From Tetrahymena elliotti 4EA (lineage: Eukaryota; Ciliophora; Oligohymenophorea; Hymenostomatida; Tetrahymenidae): 64,000 nt of DNA. Position numbers and translations under genes: made by a program. Shown one piece after another: positions 52,444 to 64,000 of this stretch. How positions within the stretch are numbered: position 1 is the first letter of the stretch; each line of letters opens with the position of its first letter. The notes under the pieces are model-generated. The model saw only the letters and a list, made by a program, of their open reading frames with translations, did no database searches and had not been told where the DNA came from. The stretch spans positions 3,502,826 through 3,566,825 of the forward strand of contig JH720293.1 in NCBI GenBank assembly GCA_000231825.2. The letters run 5' to 3'.

Positions 52444-53022
52444 TGCTTTTTAAAAGTTATTTGAAAAACCTAAGAAATAAATTGAATGATGCTTTTATTA
52501 TTATCCAGATATTAAAATATCTTCTGAAAACTTAAAAAATTACTTGTTATCAATTTAAATTTTTCAAAAATAAAAACTTGTTAGTTAAATAAAAACATTA
52601 TAATTTAAAAAAATAAAAAACTTATAAAAAATTTTTTCTATTTTAAAAGTGTAAATATTACACAAATAAAAAAATTGATTGGCTTTTTAAAATTATTATT
52701 CTTAAATTTTAACGCAAATTAAAATTTTTTTTATGAATAAATGAAAAGTAATTGATTCAAGAGAATATTATTGTTTTGTAGAAAACGAAACAGGGATTAA
52801 AAATTTTAAAAATAGAAGATATAATTAAGGTGAATCAATATGATAAATTAAATTTATTAGAATTAAATAATGCGAATTTTCATAAATATTTTAAGAAAAA
52901 AGCAAATGAAAAGTAATGAGTAAAGCTGTCTAATTTTTTATCTATCAATCAATTAATCAAACAGAGTTACTTTGATTAAAAATCTTTAAATTCATAAAAA
53001 TAATTAGCCAATAATAAATAAT
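52444..53022. other. Intergenic between divergent genes
   Basis: About 580 bp separating two divergent start codons; AT-rich; no motif supported. Confidence 0.5.
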
Positions 53023-55326
53023 ATGATAGAAGATAATTCCTTAATTTTAAGAAATTAAAGTGGAAGTTAAGAAAAAAGCAATGGGAATTAATATGATTCT
53101 AAGAGCAAATCAATGATTGTTAAATTGTAAAACATAAAAAATATCCCAAAAGGGGATTTGCAAGGTAAATTATCATTTTATTAACTTGATAGTATTAAAG
53201 GTTTTTTAATTTTTATAAAAAAAGAAATGTAATAAACAGATGATAGTAATAATTTTGTGAGATTAGATTTATAAGATATTATGAAAAAATAGAGTTATGA
53301 GTCTAAAGAAGATCAGGAAATTAAATAAAAGAGCGATGCCTTAATTGAGTTTGAAAACCAATTTAATGATCAATAAAAATACAAATACTTTTCAACCTTA
53401 AGTTTTCCAGTCAATAATTAAGAGGATGTAAATAGGGATACTTCTTTAAAGTAGAATAACTAATTATCTGAAAATTGTTAAAATACCTCTTAGAGTGAGA
53501 AGATATTACCAAAGAGAAATAAAAATTTCAGGGATAGAATCATTACTTTAAATTTATTTGATAGTGCTTCTTCAATTTCAGATGAGGTATACTTTAAATA
53601 AGATAAATAATAAAATATTGAAGACTAATATAATCGTGTTAAATCAGATATCACTCAATATAAAAGCTATTTTGTTAGATTTAGGTGGGGATATTTACTT
53701 GAGTTTGCATTTTTTCATATTCTTTTCTTTATAATTTGTGGGCCTATTTCTGTCTTCATCATTAAGCTATTTGGAAAAAGTCTTCCTCATAATCTCGTTT
53801 TTACAATGAAAAGCCCTGTTATGCTTTTTTAAATTGTATGTTTCATCTTCACATTTTGTACTTACATCTTTTATTACATATTTGATAGTCCTAATATTTA
53901 TTTTCAATCAGAGGTTATTATGTAAATAGTTGTTGTCTCAATTAGGTGTATTTCTATTGCAATTAAATATGCTACATATGATCCTGTAAAAATTAGAGTG
54001 ATAAAGAATGAATATCTTACTCTTAAAGAAGTCCTTTCAGATTTTTATTTAGTTGATTGGGCAAATTAAACTGACAAGGTATAAATAAATTAATATTTTG
54101 AAATTGATATATTAACTAACAAATTTTAAATAAATTTAAAGATAATTCATAATGAAACATATTTTGGGTTGCGAGTTTTTGATATAGATTCTAGTATGTT
54201 TTTCTTTGAATTTATTGGAGAAATTGAGAAAGAAACTTAGGAAAAGTGTTGTGAATATATAAAATAATTAGAAACTTATCATACTTCAGCTAAGACTAAT
54301 TTTGTACCTGAGAATTATACTATTACGGCACCAAATTAAACAAGCATATTTGGATACTCTATTATGAAAGAATTTTCTGTTTAATTTCAAAAAGAAAATG
54401 TATTTATCTACAAATATGTTTACTATTTCATTTAAGGATTTGCTCTTTATAAAGCTTTTCTACCGATTATTTATAGATTTATAGAAGGTAAATACCCATA
54501 AAACTATTTATGGCAAGAATATTTCATTATGTTAGGCGTTGCTTGGAATACAAGGTAAATATATTTCTACACAGGGCTTAACCTCATTTATGGTTTTTTA
54601 GACATTAAAAGAAAACTTTTCTAGCAAGAATAATTAGCCTTTATGATTGCTCCAAGAAAAATAAGGAATATAGATAGTTTCAAAATATTTCCAACAATTA
54701 ATATTTTTAAGATTAATACATTGAAAGCATGGTAATTATTAAGGCAAGTCTGTTTAGAATATGGCAAAAGTTACTATATTAGAATATAGGCTTTATTTAG
54801 TTTATTATTTATTATCATGCTTGCATTTATTATTTTGTTAGGATTAGCTAGTTTTTAGGTTCTTAAGTTAGAGACTTGCTTTGTAGTTATAATATTATCT
54901 GATATAAGTTTTTTGGTAGTAATACTTTTAATGCTTTGCTATTATTGTTGTAAAGTAAATGAGTCCTTTATAAAGCATGAAAATATTTTGAAAGGAAACA
55001 AATCAATCATTAGCGATATCTATAGAAACAGAAATAAATATTTCTCTGAATAAGATAAAAGTTTGAATTTTATCTATAATGTAGGTATTGAAAAAATTAA
55101 ATAAGAAGCTAACTACTTTTATGTAAAAGATCCAGCTTTATATATTTTAGAACTTTTAAAAGACTACGATGACTAAATTGAGGATTTACAGTTCGATTTT
55201 CAAAATAACCCTATCAAAATACTAGGTATTAAAGTAACTTTTGGATTAATTCAATCAATTGCTATTACTCTTTTTAGTCTTTTAGTCACATTCTTAATAA
55301 ACTATTTAAAAAAAGTATCTCGTTGA
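53023..55326 (+). CDS. Multipass membrane protein, first of a tandem pair
   Basis: Two exons, 53023-54078 and 54142-55326 (phase 0, 63-bp intron), ATG 53023-53025, TGA 55324-55326, 746 residues. The first ~215 residues are polar, Gln/Ser/Lys-rich and cytosolic. About six to eight hydrophobic segments follow, starting near FAFFHILFFIICGPISVFII. Characteristic blocks: FGKSLPHN, YATYDPVKIRVIK, SDFYLVDWANQTDK, FGYSIMKEFSVQF, VAWNTRQIYFYT, GFLDIKRKLFQQ, DSFKIFPTINIFKI, RQVCLEYGKSYY, SIISDIYRNRNKYF and IKVTFGLIQSIAITLF. These recur in the next gene almost unchanged. I do not recognise a known channel or transporter signature, so no function is given; a ciliate-expanded membrane family is likely. 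Confidence 0.87.
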
Positions 55327-55915
55327 TGAGAAGCAATCAATAAAAAAATATTTTTTTCTCAAAGATATTTTCATAATTAAAAAATGGGATTAAGTCTCCA
55401 TCAAATAAAAAATTATAAAAAACTAAAATTTAAATTAAAAACAAAAATATGATTTACATTATTAAAACATTATGAATTACATATTTATTTTGAACAATTT
55501 TTGTATTTTTCAAATTTATTTGTAGAAAGAATAATTAATTATCCAAAGAAAACCCTTCTAAAGATTAATTTTCTTTAAGTATATTTTTTAAATCGAAGGC
55601 AACAAAATTAGAACTTTTTATTTTCCCTTAAAGATTTTAGTGAAAAAAATTTAAGATTGAATTTTGTTTAATAAATTAAAAGATAAATGAATAGTATTGA
55701 AGTTAATATTCCATAATTAAATATTATAAATAAGATATGCTTGTGTTATTAAACCCAATTATTTTTTAATATTCACTGAAATATTTCCAAAAATTAATTG
55801 ATTGGCAAAAATTAAAACTCTATTTATCACTTTAAGTATTAAAAATAGTAAATTTTAAATCTAGGAATAATCTTAATTTATTGATTTTGCTAATTTGTTT
55901 CAAAGAAGACCAAAA
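55327..55915. other. Spacer between tandem paralogs
   Basis: About 590 bp of AT-rich intergenic sequence between two tandem genes of the same family; the spacer itself shows no obvious duplicated block. Confidence 0.5.
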
Positions 55916-58133
55916 ATGCACAAACAAGAAAATGGAAATAACAATGAAAAAAATAAATCTAAAATTATTTCATTACAAAGCTTACCTTAAAAAGAATAGG
56001 ATAGAATAAGTAAAAAAGAATGTTAGGATATTTTCTATTTTAAAATTTTAATATCTAGATTAGATGATCAAAGAAGAAAGTAAAGAACTGTATTAGATAT
56101 CATAAAATGAAGCAGAAAAAATTTAAAGCCATTCATTTGATTATGAACCATCTTACAAACAGAGGACAGAAAGAGAAATAATACAAAATGGAAACTAACA
56201 AAATGGATAAAAGTAATAAAATATTTATTTCCCATCAAAGAGTAGTCCCAATTATAAATAAGATGATCAGCAGATAGTTATTAACGATATATAGGTAAAC
56301 AATGAACAAACTTTAGAAAAAAGATAGTCAAGCAGTAGAAAAGCTTTGGAGTAACGCTATACTTTAAAACTATTTAACTCTTAATCTAGCATATTGAAGG
56401 AGCAATATTTTACTTAAGATAAATAGTCTGTTATTGACCAGTAGTATAATAAAGTGAAAGCAGATATTACAAATTATAAGAGCTACTTTGCTAGATTTAG
56501 ATGGAAATACTTTTGCGAATTTACTTTTTATCATATTTTGTTTTACATTGTTTGTGGACCTCTTTCTGTTTTTATTATCAAATATTTTGGGAAAAGCCTT
56601 CCAAACAATCTCATATTCTCTAAAATCAGCTAGCCTTTTTTTTATTAGACTATATTTTTTATATTCACTTTCTGTACCTATACTTTCTATTATTTAATGG
56701 ACTGTCCTAATATCTACTTTTAATCAGAGGTCATGATGGAGATAGCAGTTATTATTTCCCGTTGCTTTGTAATAGCTATAAAGTATGCCATTTATGATCC
56801 TGTAAAAATTAAAGTTATTAAGAATCATGATTTAACAATTGAGGAAGTTTTTTCTGATTTCTACCTAGTAGACTGGGCTAATCAAACAGACAAAGTAAAT
56901 TTATAAATATTTCATACGCTTTTGTATATAAAAGTTATTTTTTATAAAAAGATTATTCATGATGAGACATACTTTGGATTAAGAGCTTATGATATTGATC
57001 CAAGCATGTTTTATTTAGAGTTTATGTGTGATCTAGATTTTGAAACAATATAAAGCACTGATTAGCATTTGAAAGATTTGGAGAAGTGGCATACATCTAA
57101 ACCTTTCATTTGCAAAAACAGCACAGTTACAGCACTTGGTTAACCTACTCTATTTGGATATTCTATTATGAAAGAATTAGTAGTAAAATTTACTGAGAAT
57201 AATACTTTTATTTATAAATATGTGTACTACTTTTGTTAAGGATTTGGAATATATAAGGCTATTTTGCCAATTATATTCAGACTAATTGAAGGTAAGTATC
57301 CCCAATCTTACTAATGGTAAGAATATATTATTATGATTGGTGTAGCTTGGAACACTCGTTAAATTTATTTTTACTGCGTTTTACAACTTATGTATGGATT
57401 TTTAGACATTAAGAGGAAAGTTTTTCAATAGCACTAATTAGCTTTTATGGTATCACCAAGAAAGCCTAAAAATATTGACAGTTTTAAAATATTCCCTACA
57501 ATTAATATATTCAAAATTGAAAGCTTAAAAGCTTGGTAGTTTATTAGATAAGTCTGTTTAGAATATGGTAATAGTTATTTTTTAAGAGTGTAAGCTTTGT
57601 TCAGTATATTCTTTGTGATCATGCTAATTCTAATAACTCTTCTTGGTTTAGCTATTTTCAACTGGATAAAATTAGAAACTTGCTTTGTTGTGATTATTTT
57701 ATCGGATACAACATTCTTATTCTTAATCATAATGTTATTGTGTTATTACTGTTCTTAGGTTAATGAATGCTTTTTAAAACATCAAAATATTTTAAAATAA
57801 AATAAATCAATCATAAGTGATATTTATAGAAACAAGCAGAAATTCTTTAAGGACGATTTCAAAAGCAATAATTACATTTATAAAATAGGAATCTATAAAA
57901 TTTTATAAGAGTCTAATTATAAGACAAATGGTGATCCAATTATCTATACTTAAGAATTATTGAGAGACTATTAAGATTAGATTCAAGATATTAAATTTGA
58001 CTCTTCAAACAATCCTATTAAATTACTTGGTATTAAGATTACTTTTGGACTTATTCAGTCTGTAGTTATCAGTCTTTTTAGTGTTGGCTTAGCATTTGTG
58101 ATCAATTTCTTAAATTTGCATGTTTATAGCTGA
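55916..58133 (+). CDS. Multipass membrane protein, second of a tandem pair
   Basis: Three exons: 55916-56009, 56059-56894, 56952-58133; phases 1 and 0; TGA 58131-58133; 703 residues. The intron after DWANQTDK sits at the same codon as in the upstream paralog, while the first intron (56010-56058) is extra. Homologous blocks: FGKSLPNN, YAIYDPVKIKVIK, SDFYLVDWANQTDK, FGYSIMKELVVKF, VAWNTRQIYFYC, GFLDIKRKVFQQ, DSFKIFPTINIFKI, RQVCLEYGNSYF, SIISDIYRNKQKFF and IKITFGLIQSVVISLF. The membrane half is well conserved; the polar N-terminal third has diverged freely, as expected if only the membrane core is constrained. Same strand, 589 bp downstream of the paralog, so it arose by tandem duplication. Function unknown. 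Confidence 0.87.
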
Positions 58134-58529
58134 ATAAATTTACTTATTAAAATTTAGCATCCAAGATTATTAAAGTTTTAGTCACCATAAAAAAATAAGA
58201 TCTTAATGAAAATAGTAAAAAGCTAAATGAAAAAAAAAATTTTTAATAAAAAATATTTGAATATTCAAGAAGCAAAATTTTGCAAAAAGATAATTGTATT
58301 TTTAACATATATAAATTAATATTTTCGAACGAAATATGTATCAAATTAATTATTTCATATCTTTTTAGTTTTAAATAGAATAAAATACTTTTAAATTTTA
58401 TTTTAGAAAGAAATAAATAAATTCTTAAGAAGATAAATAAAATCTTTCAAATTGAATAATTAATTGATAATAAAAAAAATTTTTAAGACTAATTATTAGG
58501 AAAAGTAAACAAAAAATATAATTAAAGGA
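58134..58529. other. Intergenic, nothing recognised
   Basis: About 400 bp between two plus-strand genes; no feature supported. Confidence 0.5.
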
Positions 58530-61500
58530 ATGGATCTCAGTTTGTTAAAACATAAAATTTAGTTTAAATATCAATAACGCAAAAACAAGAGCATTTAGGA
58601 ATTGATTACAATAACTATTATTGCTAAAGCTGAAAATCTTTTATCTAATAACATATATTGTTTGAGGTACAAAGACATCATCGAAAGTTTAGAAAAAGAA
58701 GATATAATTTGTAGCTTTGGCCAACCAATTTCTTATAAAAAATAAGATTTTAATGGTTAGATAAAAGAAAATGATTGTATGGATATTGTTTTAGATTTAG
58801 ATTAGGAGATAACTGATAGTTAAATAACATTTAAGGATGCAGGAGTTGGGATTTAAAAGTAATTTTTAAAAATGTTATAAATTTTCCTATTTTATTTTTT
58901 CTAGCATATTAAAAGAGTAGGAAATAAAAATACAAAACCTCCAAAAAGATATGGATGCTTTAAGGCAATCATTTACCACATTTTAGAATACTTAAAAAAA
59001 TAGCTAGCTAGATATTCTATTTCTTATTGGAATGCCTTAGAAAGAAGATTAGCATGATGTTAGTTGTGAAAAAGAAATTATGAAAATCCAAAGATTGCTT
59101 TGTAAAAATAAAATAGGATGTAGTATTAGCATTGTTAAAACAAAAGAAAGCTTCAAAGAAATGCTTTCTTTGAATCCTTAAATAATTCATGTTATTTGTC
59201 ATGGAAAAAGATTGGAACTCTCAGATAAAAGGAAAATAACTTACTTGCAAATAGAAGATCAAAAAGGAGATTAAATAGAAATCACTGTAATTTATAATAT
59301 TATTTATTTATTAATTTCTTTACAATCACAAAAGTCTTTCCCAAAATATTTTTATTTAGAATATAATCATTGGATATATAAATTCATTTAAATTTTTATA
59401 ATATAGGGATAATAGTTTATGAAATGGATCCAGAAGTCTAATTGTAATCCCAGTTTAATTATACTTAATGCATGCCATAGCTAAGGAATTTATAATGATA
59501 TGCTCAGAGTAAAAAATAATAAAATATTTAGTACAATAGCAATCAAAACTGAATTCGAAATAAATGATAAATATGCTTATAAGTTCATCTTGCTAATTTA
59601 TAAAAAGCTATTGAATGAAATAAAGATCAATAATATAAAGACTAAAGGGAAAAATATAGCTGCATGGTAAAAAGAAAATAAATCTAGCTGGTAAAAGATA
59701 ATAGATGAAACAAAAGTATTTATAAATTAGCATTAGCTAGTTTAATTGAAAGAACTAAATGTTGCGTGCTGCATAAATTTGGAAAATTGTGATTTATACA
59801 AGTTCAAAAAATAAAGTCTATGTGAATGCTTTTAGTAAGAAAGGAAGAAAGAATTTTCTGAATACTAAAAGGAAAATAGTTTAACCAAAAGCCTCACTGT
59901 TTAGGAGTATAACCATTTCAAAAAATTTGTACAATTACATCTGGAATCTTGTTAAGTTCATAAAAGAAACAAATTACAAATTTTAAATAAAAAGTATTAT
60001 CTTATACTCTGTAGCAAATTTATTAATCAGCTTTTTAAGGATTAAATAACATTTAAAAATTCTGATACTTGGGGTAAATTCACAAATTAAATAGATAACA
60101 AAAGTTCTTTGAAAACAGACTCTCTATTCTTGTTGACTGTAAATTTTTTAAAATAGCTGTGCTTAGAAGGAGAAAGATTTGTTTTATTTTAAAATAAATA
60201 ATCAAATTTTCCATAATTAATAATAAAAGATCATAAATATCAATAAATTGTTTTAAATGGACCTGATTTGTTAACAAACAGCTATCCGAAATTGTCTAGA
60301 AGCAAAGACATTCATGAAATAGAATAAACATTAAGAAAATTTAATAAAAAAATTTAGAAAAACTTCTCTTTAAAATTAAGTTATTTTGAGCATAGCAAAG
60401 GAAGAATTCTTAAATATTTAACTGACAAATAATCAAAATGGAGTGATTACAAGTCATAAATTCATATCTTTAATATTACAGATATTTAAAAAGAAGAATA
60501 ATTTATCCAAATTTACCTTTTGGATCTTGGCAAAATTAAAAAAGCTCTACTAGAATAATATGATAATTAAGAGAAAAAAATCAACTTATTTTATTTTTAT
60601 AGCTGGAAAAATTAAAGTAATCTAACTTTTATGAAGGGAAAAAATGAATCAATTTAGCTTTATGTCCAAAGAGAAGAGGAAAGTAATTTTGATAAATTAC
60701 TCTTTTACTATATCAGTAACAAAAGTTTGGCTGAAATAAATAATCAAGAAACTTAGGATTTCATGAAAAAATTTTAATTGAATGAATAAAAATACAAAGA
60801 TTTCTTAGCTTATTGCAGTAATTTTGAAGGAAAGACAATTTATAAAAATACTTTGAACTTATTTAATCAATTAATTCAATAAAAATCAAAATCGAAAATT
60901 GAATATAGTGACTCAATTTTTGAAGAAATAGTGAAAAAAATAAAAATGAATTTATTCAAAAGTAAAAAAGAAAATCAAAGTGAAAGTTAAAATATTTCTG
61001 ATTATGAAAGTTTATTAGATGCTGATTTTGATAGCTTAGAAACAAATAAAAAAGCTATCTAAGATATGAATAGCTATTTACTCAACTTTATAGACCCTAC
61101 TAATTACTTAGAAAATAAACCACTTTTTAAGTTTTTACTAAAAAATATTTAAATGAATTGCTAAATATGGTTGTAAATAATTCAAAAGAAGAGTTTGACA
61201 AGATGCTTGTTGAAAATCATTCTAAAAAACAAATAAATTAGCTAAGAAAAACTAGATCTCTTATACATATAAAATTCAGATAAAAAAGATTATTTGAACA
61301 TACAATCTTTAGTTGGTATATTGAATTTGCTTCAAATAAAGTTCAATCAAATAGAACCTTGCTTAAGAGATTTAGCTAAATGTTTGATTCTTGATGAAGG
61401 TCAACCTCTGAATATTCAATTAATTAAGTCTTATTTAGTAGGAATAATGTTTGAAAAGAAATAACACAAAGAATTTAGGGATATAATAAAAATTCATAAA

Positions 61501-63378
61501 AGAGTTCTAAAACAAATACATATGGTAAAAGGTTAAGTTGAAAAAGATGTTCTTTAATTATCAGCTTTAACTGAATTAGAAAATATTTTAGATTACCTTA
61601 AAGTAAAATATTATTACAGGATAGCAAGAATTAATAATAAAAATTTGAATCTTTATTATATTACAATGAAGAGCTAAGATATAAAAAATTAGAAAACAAG
61701 AATTTTATCCTTAATGGTTTAATCAAGAAATATAATAAGAACAATATCTTATATTGATTTCAAAAAATCTTCATTAGATGACATTAAATATGTTTTGAAA
61801 TAACACTTGCAATTTATGAATAATTTCGATTTTAATACTAAAAAAGCACTAAGAAGGCAAAGTACAAGTTCTCCTACCCATCAAGATCTAGAATATTCAT
61901 AATTATGCATTTCCTTTTTGATCCAATCTACTTTGTTAAAAGAAGTGGTTAAGTTTTTAACAAACGCTCAGCAGCAGAATAAATTTAAAAAAGAAGAAAA
62001 TAATGAAAAATATCTGAAAGATTAATTCTCCGATATACAAAGAGATGTAAATATAGTAAAACTATAAATTTTAGAATTAAGAAAATAATATTCTAAACTA
62101 AATAGTAAAATCTCTAATAATAATTCATTTTCTTTAAACTAATACTAAAAATCTATTGAATTAGCCTTTTCAACTTATTTAGAATTAGAACTCTATATAG
62201 AAAAAGTTTTTCACAATTCTAAAAATATTAACCCACAAAATTAAATTTTTAATCTCTCTCTCTAACTTAATTATGAACAGTTTATGGAAATTTTTAGTAA
62301 AGTAAATAAAATGTAAAAAATAAATGATTTAATAGACAAGAGATTGATAGAAGATATCAAAAGTAGTTTTCTTTACATCTAATATTATTTCAAATGTTCT
62401 AAAGAGAAGCTAAGTGATTATATCAATGAATCTTTCTCATTAAAAAAATACATCATGGAAAACATTTAAAATAGAATTATATTTAGTACAAAATTGCTTA
62501 GCAAAAGCAATGTAGAGCAAATATCAAAAATCTAAAAAGTTTAATAGATTAAAAAGATTATTATTATTGATGAAGAGGAGACCGATCTTTATTAATACTT
62601 TAATATATTAGATCTAAAAGATTTAAACTCTACAAATGAATCAACAATAAAAAATCAGTAATAAGTAGAACTATTAATAATTCTGAATAGAACTGAAGAA
62701 TATCCAATTAAACAAAGTATTTTCAAAGAAAAGTGGGTTTTATGTTTTAATACAACTCAAAAATAATTACTTAAAAAATAGTAAACCGAGTTCTTAATAT
62801 CTCTCCTAAACAATTTGATTAAGAATGAAAAAGTTAATTTCCCATCTGCTTTACTCTCGTCTCTTAGTTAAACATAGGAATTGATTGGCAGCATTCATTT
62901 CTAATGTTACAGTAAAGATGATCCCTATATTAGTAATTTATGTTATTCAAATAGCTACAAACAGTTTGAAGAACAACATGATGAACCTGAAAATTTTTAG
63001 AAATTCTAATTAGAAAAGATTAACAATTACTTAAATAAAACTGAAATTAATAAAGATTTATAGGATATCTTAGGAGACTTATCATAAATATAAATAACAA
63101 CTTTTGATAATTCTAATTTTTTAAATAATAATTTCTAGGAAATTTTAAACAGTTAATCTAATTATCTTGCTGATACACCATCATTCCCAAATACCTATCC
63201 AGCAAATATGCTCTAAGATAATTCAAATAAAAACTAATTTAAATAGGAAAATAATTAGAATTATGAAGAAGAAGAAGATGATGATTATGATGACAATCCC
63301 TCATGCTACTCTAGTCAATTATAATCTTTTATGGAATAATACCGTCGTATAAACACCCAATAAAATATGAATTTTTGA
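58530..63378 (+). CDS. CHAT-domain (caspase/separase-clan) cysteine protease-like large protein
   Basis: Three exons: 58530-58858, 58905-59286, 59407-63378; phases 2 and 0 agree; TGA 63376-63378; 1,560 residues. After an N-terminal ~110-residue polar domain and a short coiled coil, residues about 145-320 read as a CHAT fold: LDILFLIGMPQKEDQ (first strand), MKIQRLLCKNKI, then IIHVICHGKR with the candidate catalytic His209, ITYLQIEDQKGDQ, and SLIILNACHSQG with Cys260, followed by the typical FSTIAIKTEFEINDKYAYKF helix-strand block. His-Cys spacing of 51 fits the family. The remaining ~1,200 residues are Asn/Lys/Gln/Leu-rich, helical, with no recognised domain, and the extreme C-terminus is acidic (a Glu/Asp run) and Gln-rich. 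In bacteria and eukaryotes CHAT proteases act in regulated cleavage and cell-death-like responses; substrate here unknown. Confidence 0.8.
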
Positions 63379-64000
63379 GAGCATATTTCATAAAAAATAT
63401 ATATGTCCTATTTAAGTTTTTTACTATTTTAACATAAAATTTCATTTCTTTATTATTTTTGTTCAGAAAAAAAATTATTTATCAAATTTTTAAGTTTAAA
63501 ACTTTTTTGAAAATCTAAATTCTAACTAACTTTTAAATTAAGCATAATTGCAACCAAATTATTTTTATTTTGTTAAATTTTATTTTATTTTTTCAATAAG
63601 ATAACAATGATATTAAATAAATCAAATAAAAATAAAGGAATAATAATGCATTTTATTTAAGATTATTTGTTTTTAAAATAAATAATCTAACCTGAGGCAA
63701 CTTAGAGAGTACTAGACAAAAAATATTTAATTTAATAACATTATAATTATCATTAAAAGATAATAATAAATTTTTTGATCAGTCCTAAAAAAAGATTTTT
63801 ATTTTTAAAAATTGAAACATATAAATAAAACTAACTAGACTTATCTGAATAATAAGCTAGAAACAGGTAAATAAGTCTATATATGAAGAAATTATTAATC
63901 AAGGGAAAGTATATTTCTAATTGATTTCTAAGTATTAAATAAAAATAGACTCTTTATTCAAATTGATTAATTGAGTCTCTAAATAAAAACGACAGATTCA
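63379..64000. other. Intergenic to end of window, nothing recognised
   Basis: About 620 bp, AT-rich, no coding-like frame and no telomeric repeat at the end. Confidence 0.5.

Overview
The window looks like ciliate nuclear DNA, most probably macronuclear and from an oligohymenophorean close to Tetrahymena. It is very AT-rich. Long reading frames stay open only when TAA and TAG are read as glutamine and TGA is the sole stop. Introns are short (mostly 45-60 bp, some longer), AT-rich and GT...AG. No telomere repeat, tRNA, rRNA, CRISPR array or bacterial-type operon was seen. Tools using the standard code see only fragments of these genes, so the models here were rebuilt by hand with the ciliate code. 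Every exon join listed was checked for phase.

Layout. 1-2853 (+): 3' part of a Pro/Gln/Asn-rich protein. 2881-3749: a duplicated AT-rich intergenic block. 4178-5365 (-): SLC35F6-like transporter. 6469-7209 (-): DUF2306 membrane protein. 8246-9585 (-): coiled-coil protein with one frame break. 10339-13579 (+): twelve-exon mitochondrial m-AAA protease (AFG3-like). 14748-20139 (+): large cysteine-rich type I membrane protein with about 20 introns, most of them phase 1. 20702-24673 (-) and 24693-29127 (-): a TPR-like protein and a degenerate kinase-TPR protein only about 20 bp apart, which may be one gene. 29799-32111 (+): charged coiled-coil protein. 33160-33561 (+): RAB5IF/EMC6-like membrane protein. 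34113-35111 (+): MECR-like enoyl reductase. 36003-41601 (+): 1,729-residue Asn/Ser/Gln-rich protein. 43447-45643 (+): decayed gene. 46206-47763 (-): unknown protein with a basic tail. 50194-52443 (-): long coiled-coil protein. 53023-55326 and 55916-58133 (+): tandem paralogous multipass membrane proteins. 58530-63378 (+): 1,560-residue protein with a CHAT-type cysteine protease domain.

The genes are independent single units of mixed orientation. There is no operon logic. Two fit mitochondrial roles (m-AAA protease, MECR-like reductase); several others are membrane proteins (SLC35F6-like, RAB5IF-like, the cysteine-rich protein, the tandem pair). The most unusual items are the CHAT protease, the kinase-TPR arrangement with a replaced HRD aspartate, the decayed gene, and the phase-1 exon architecture of the cysteine-rich protein.
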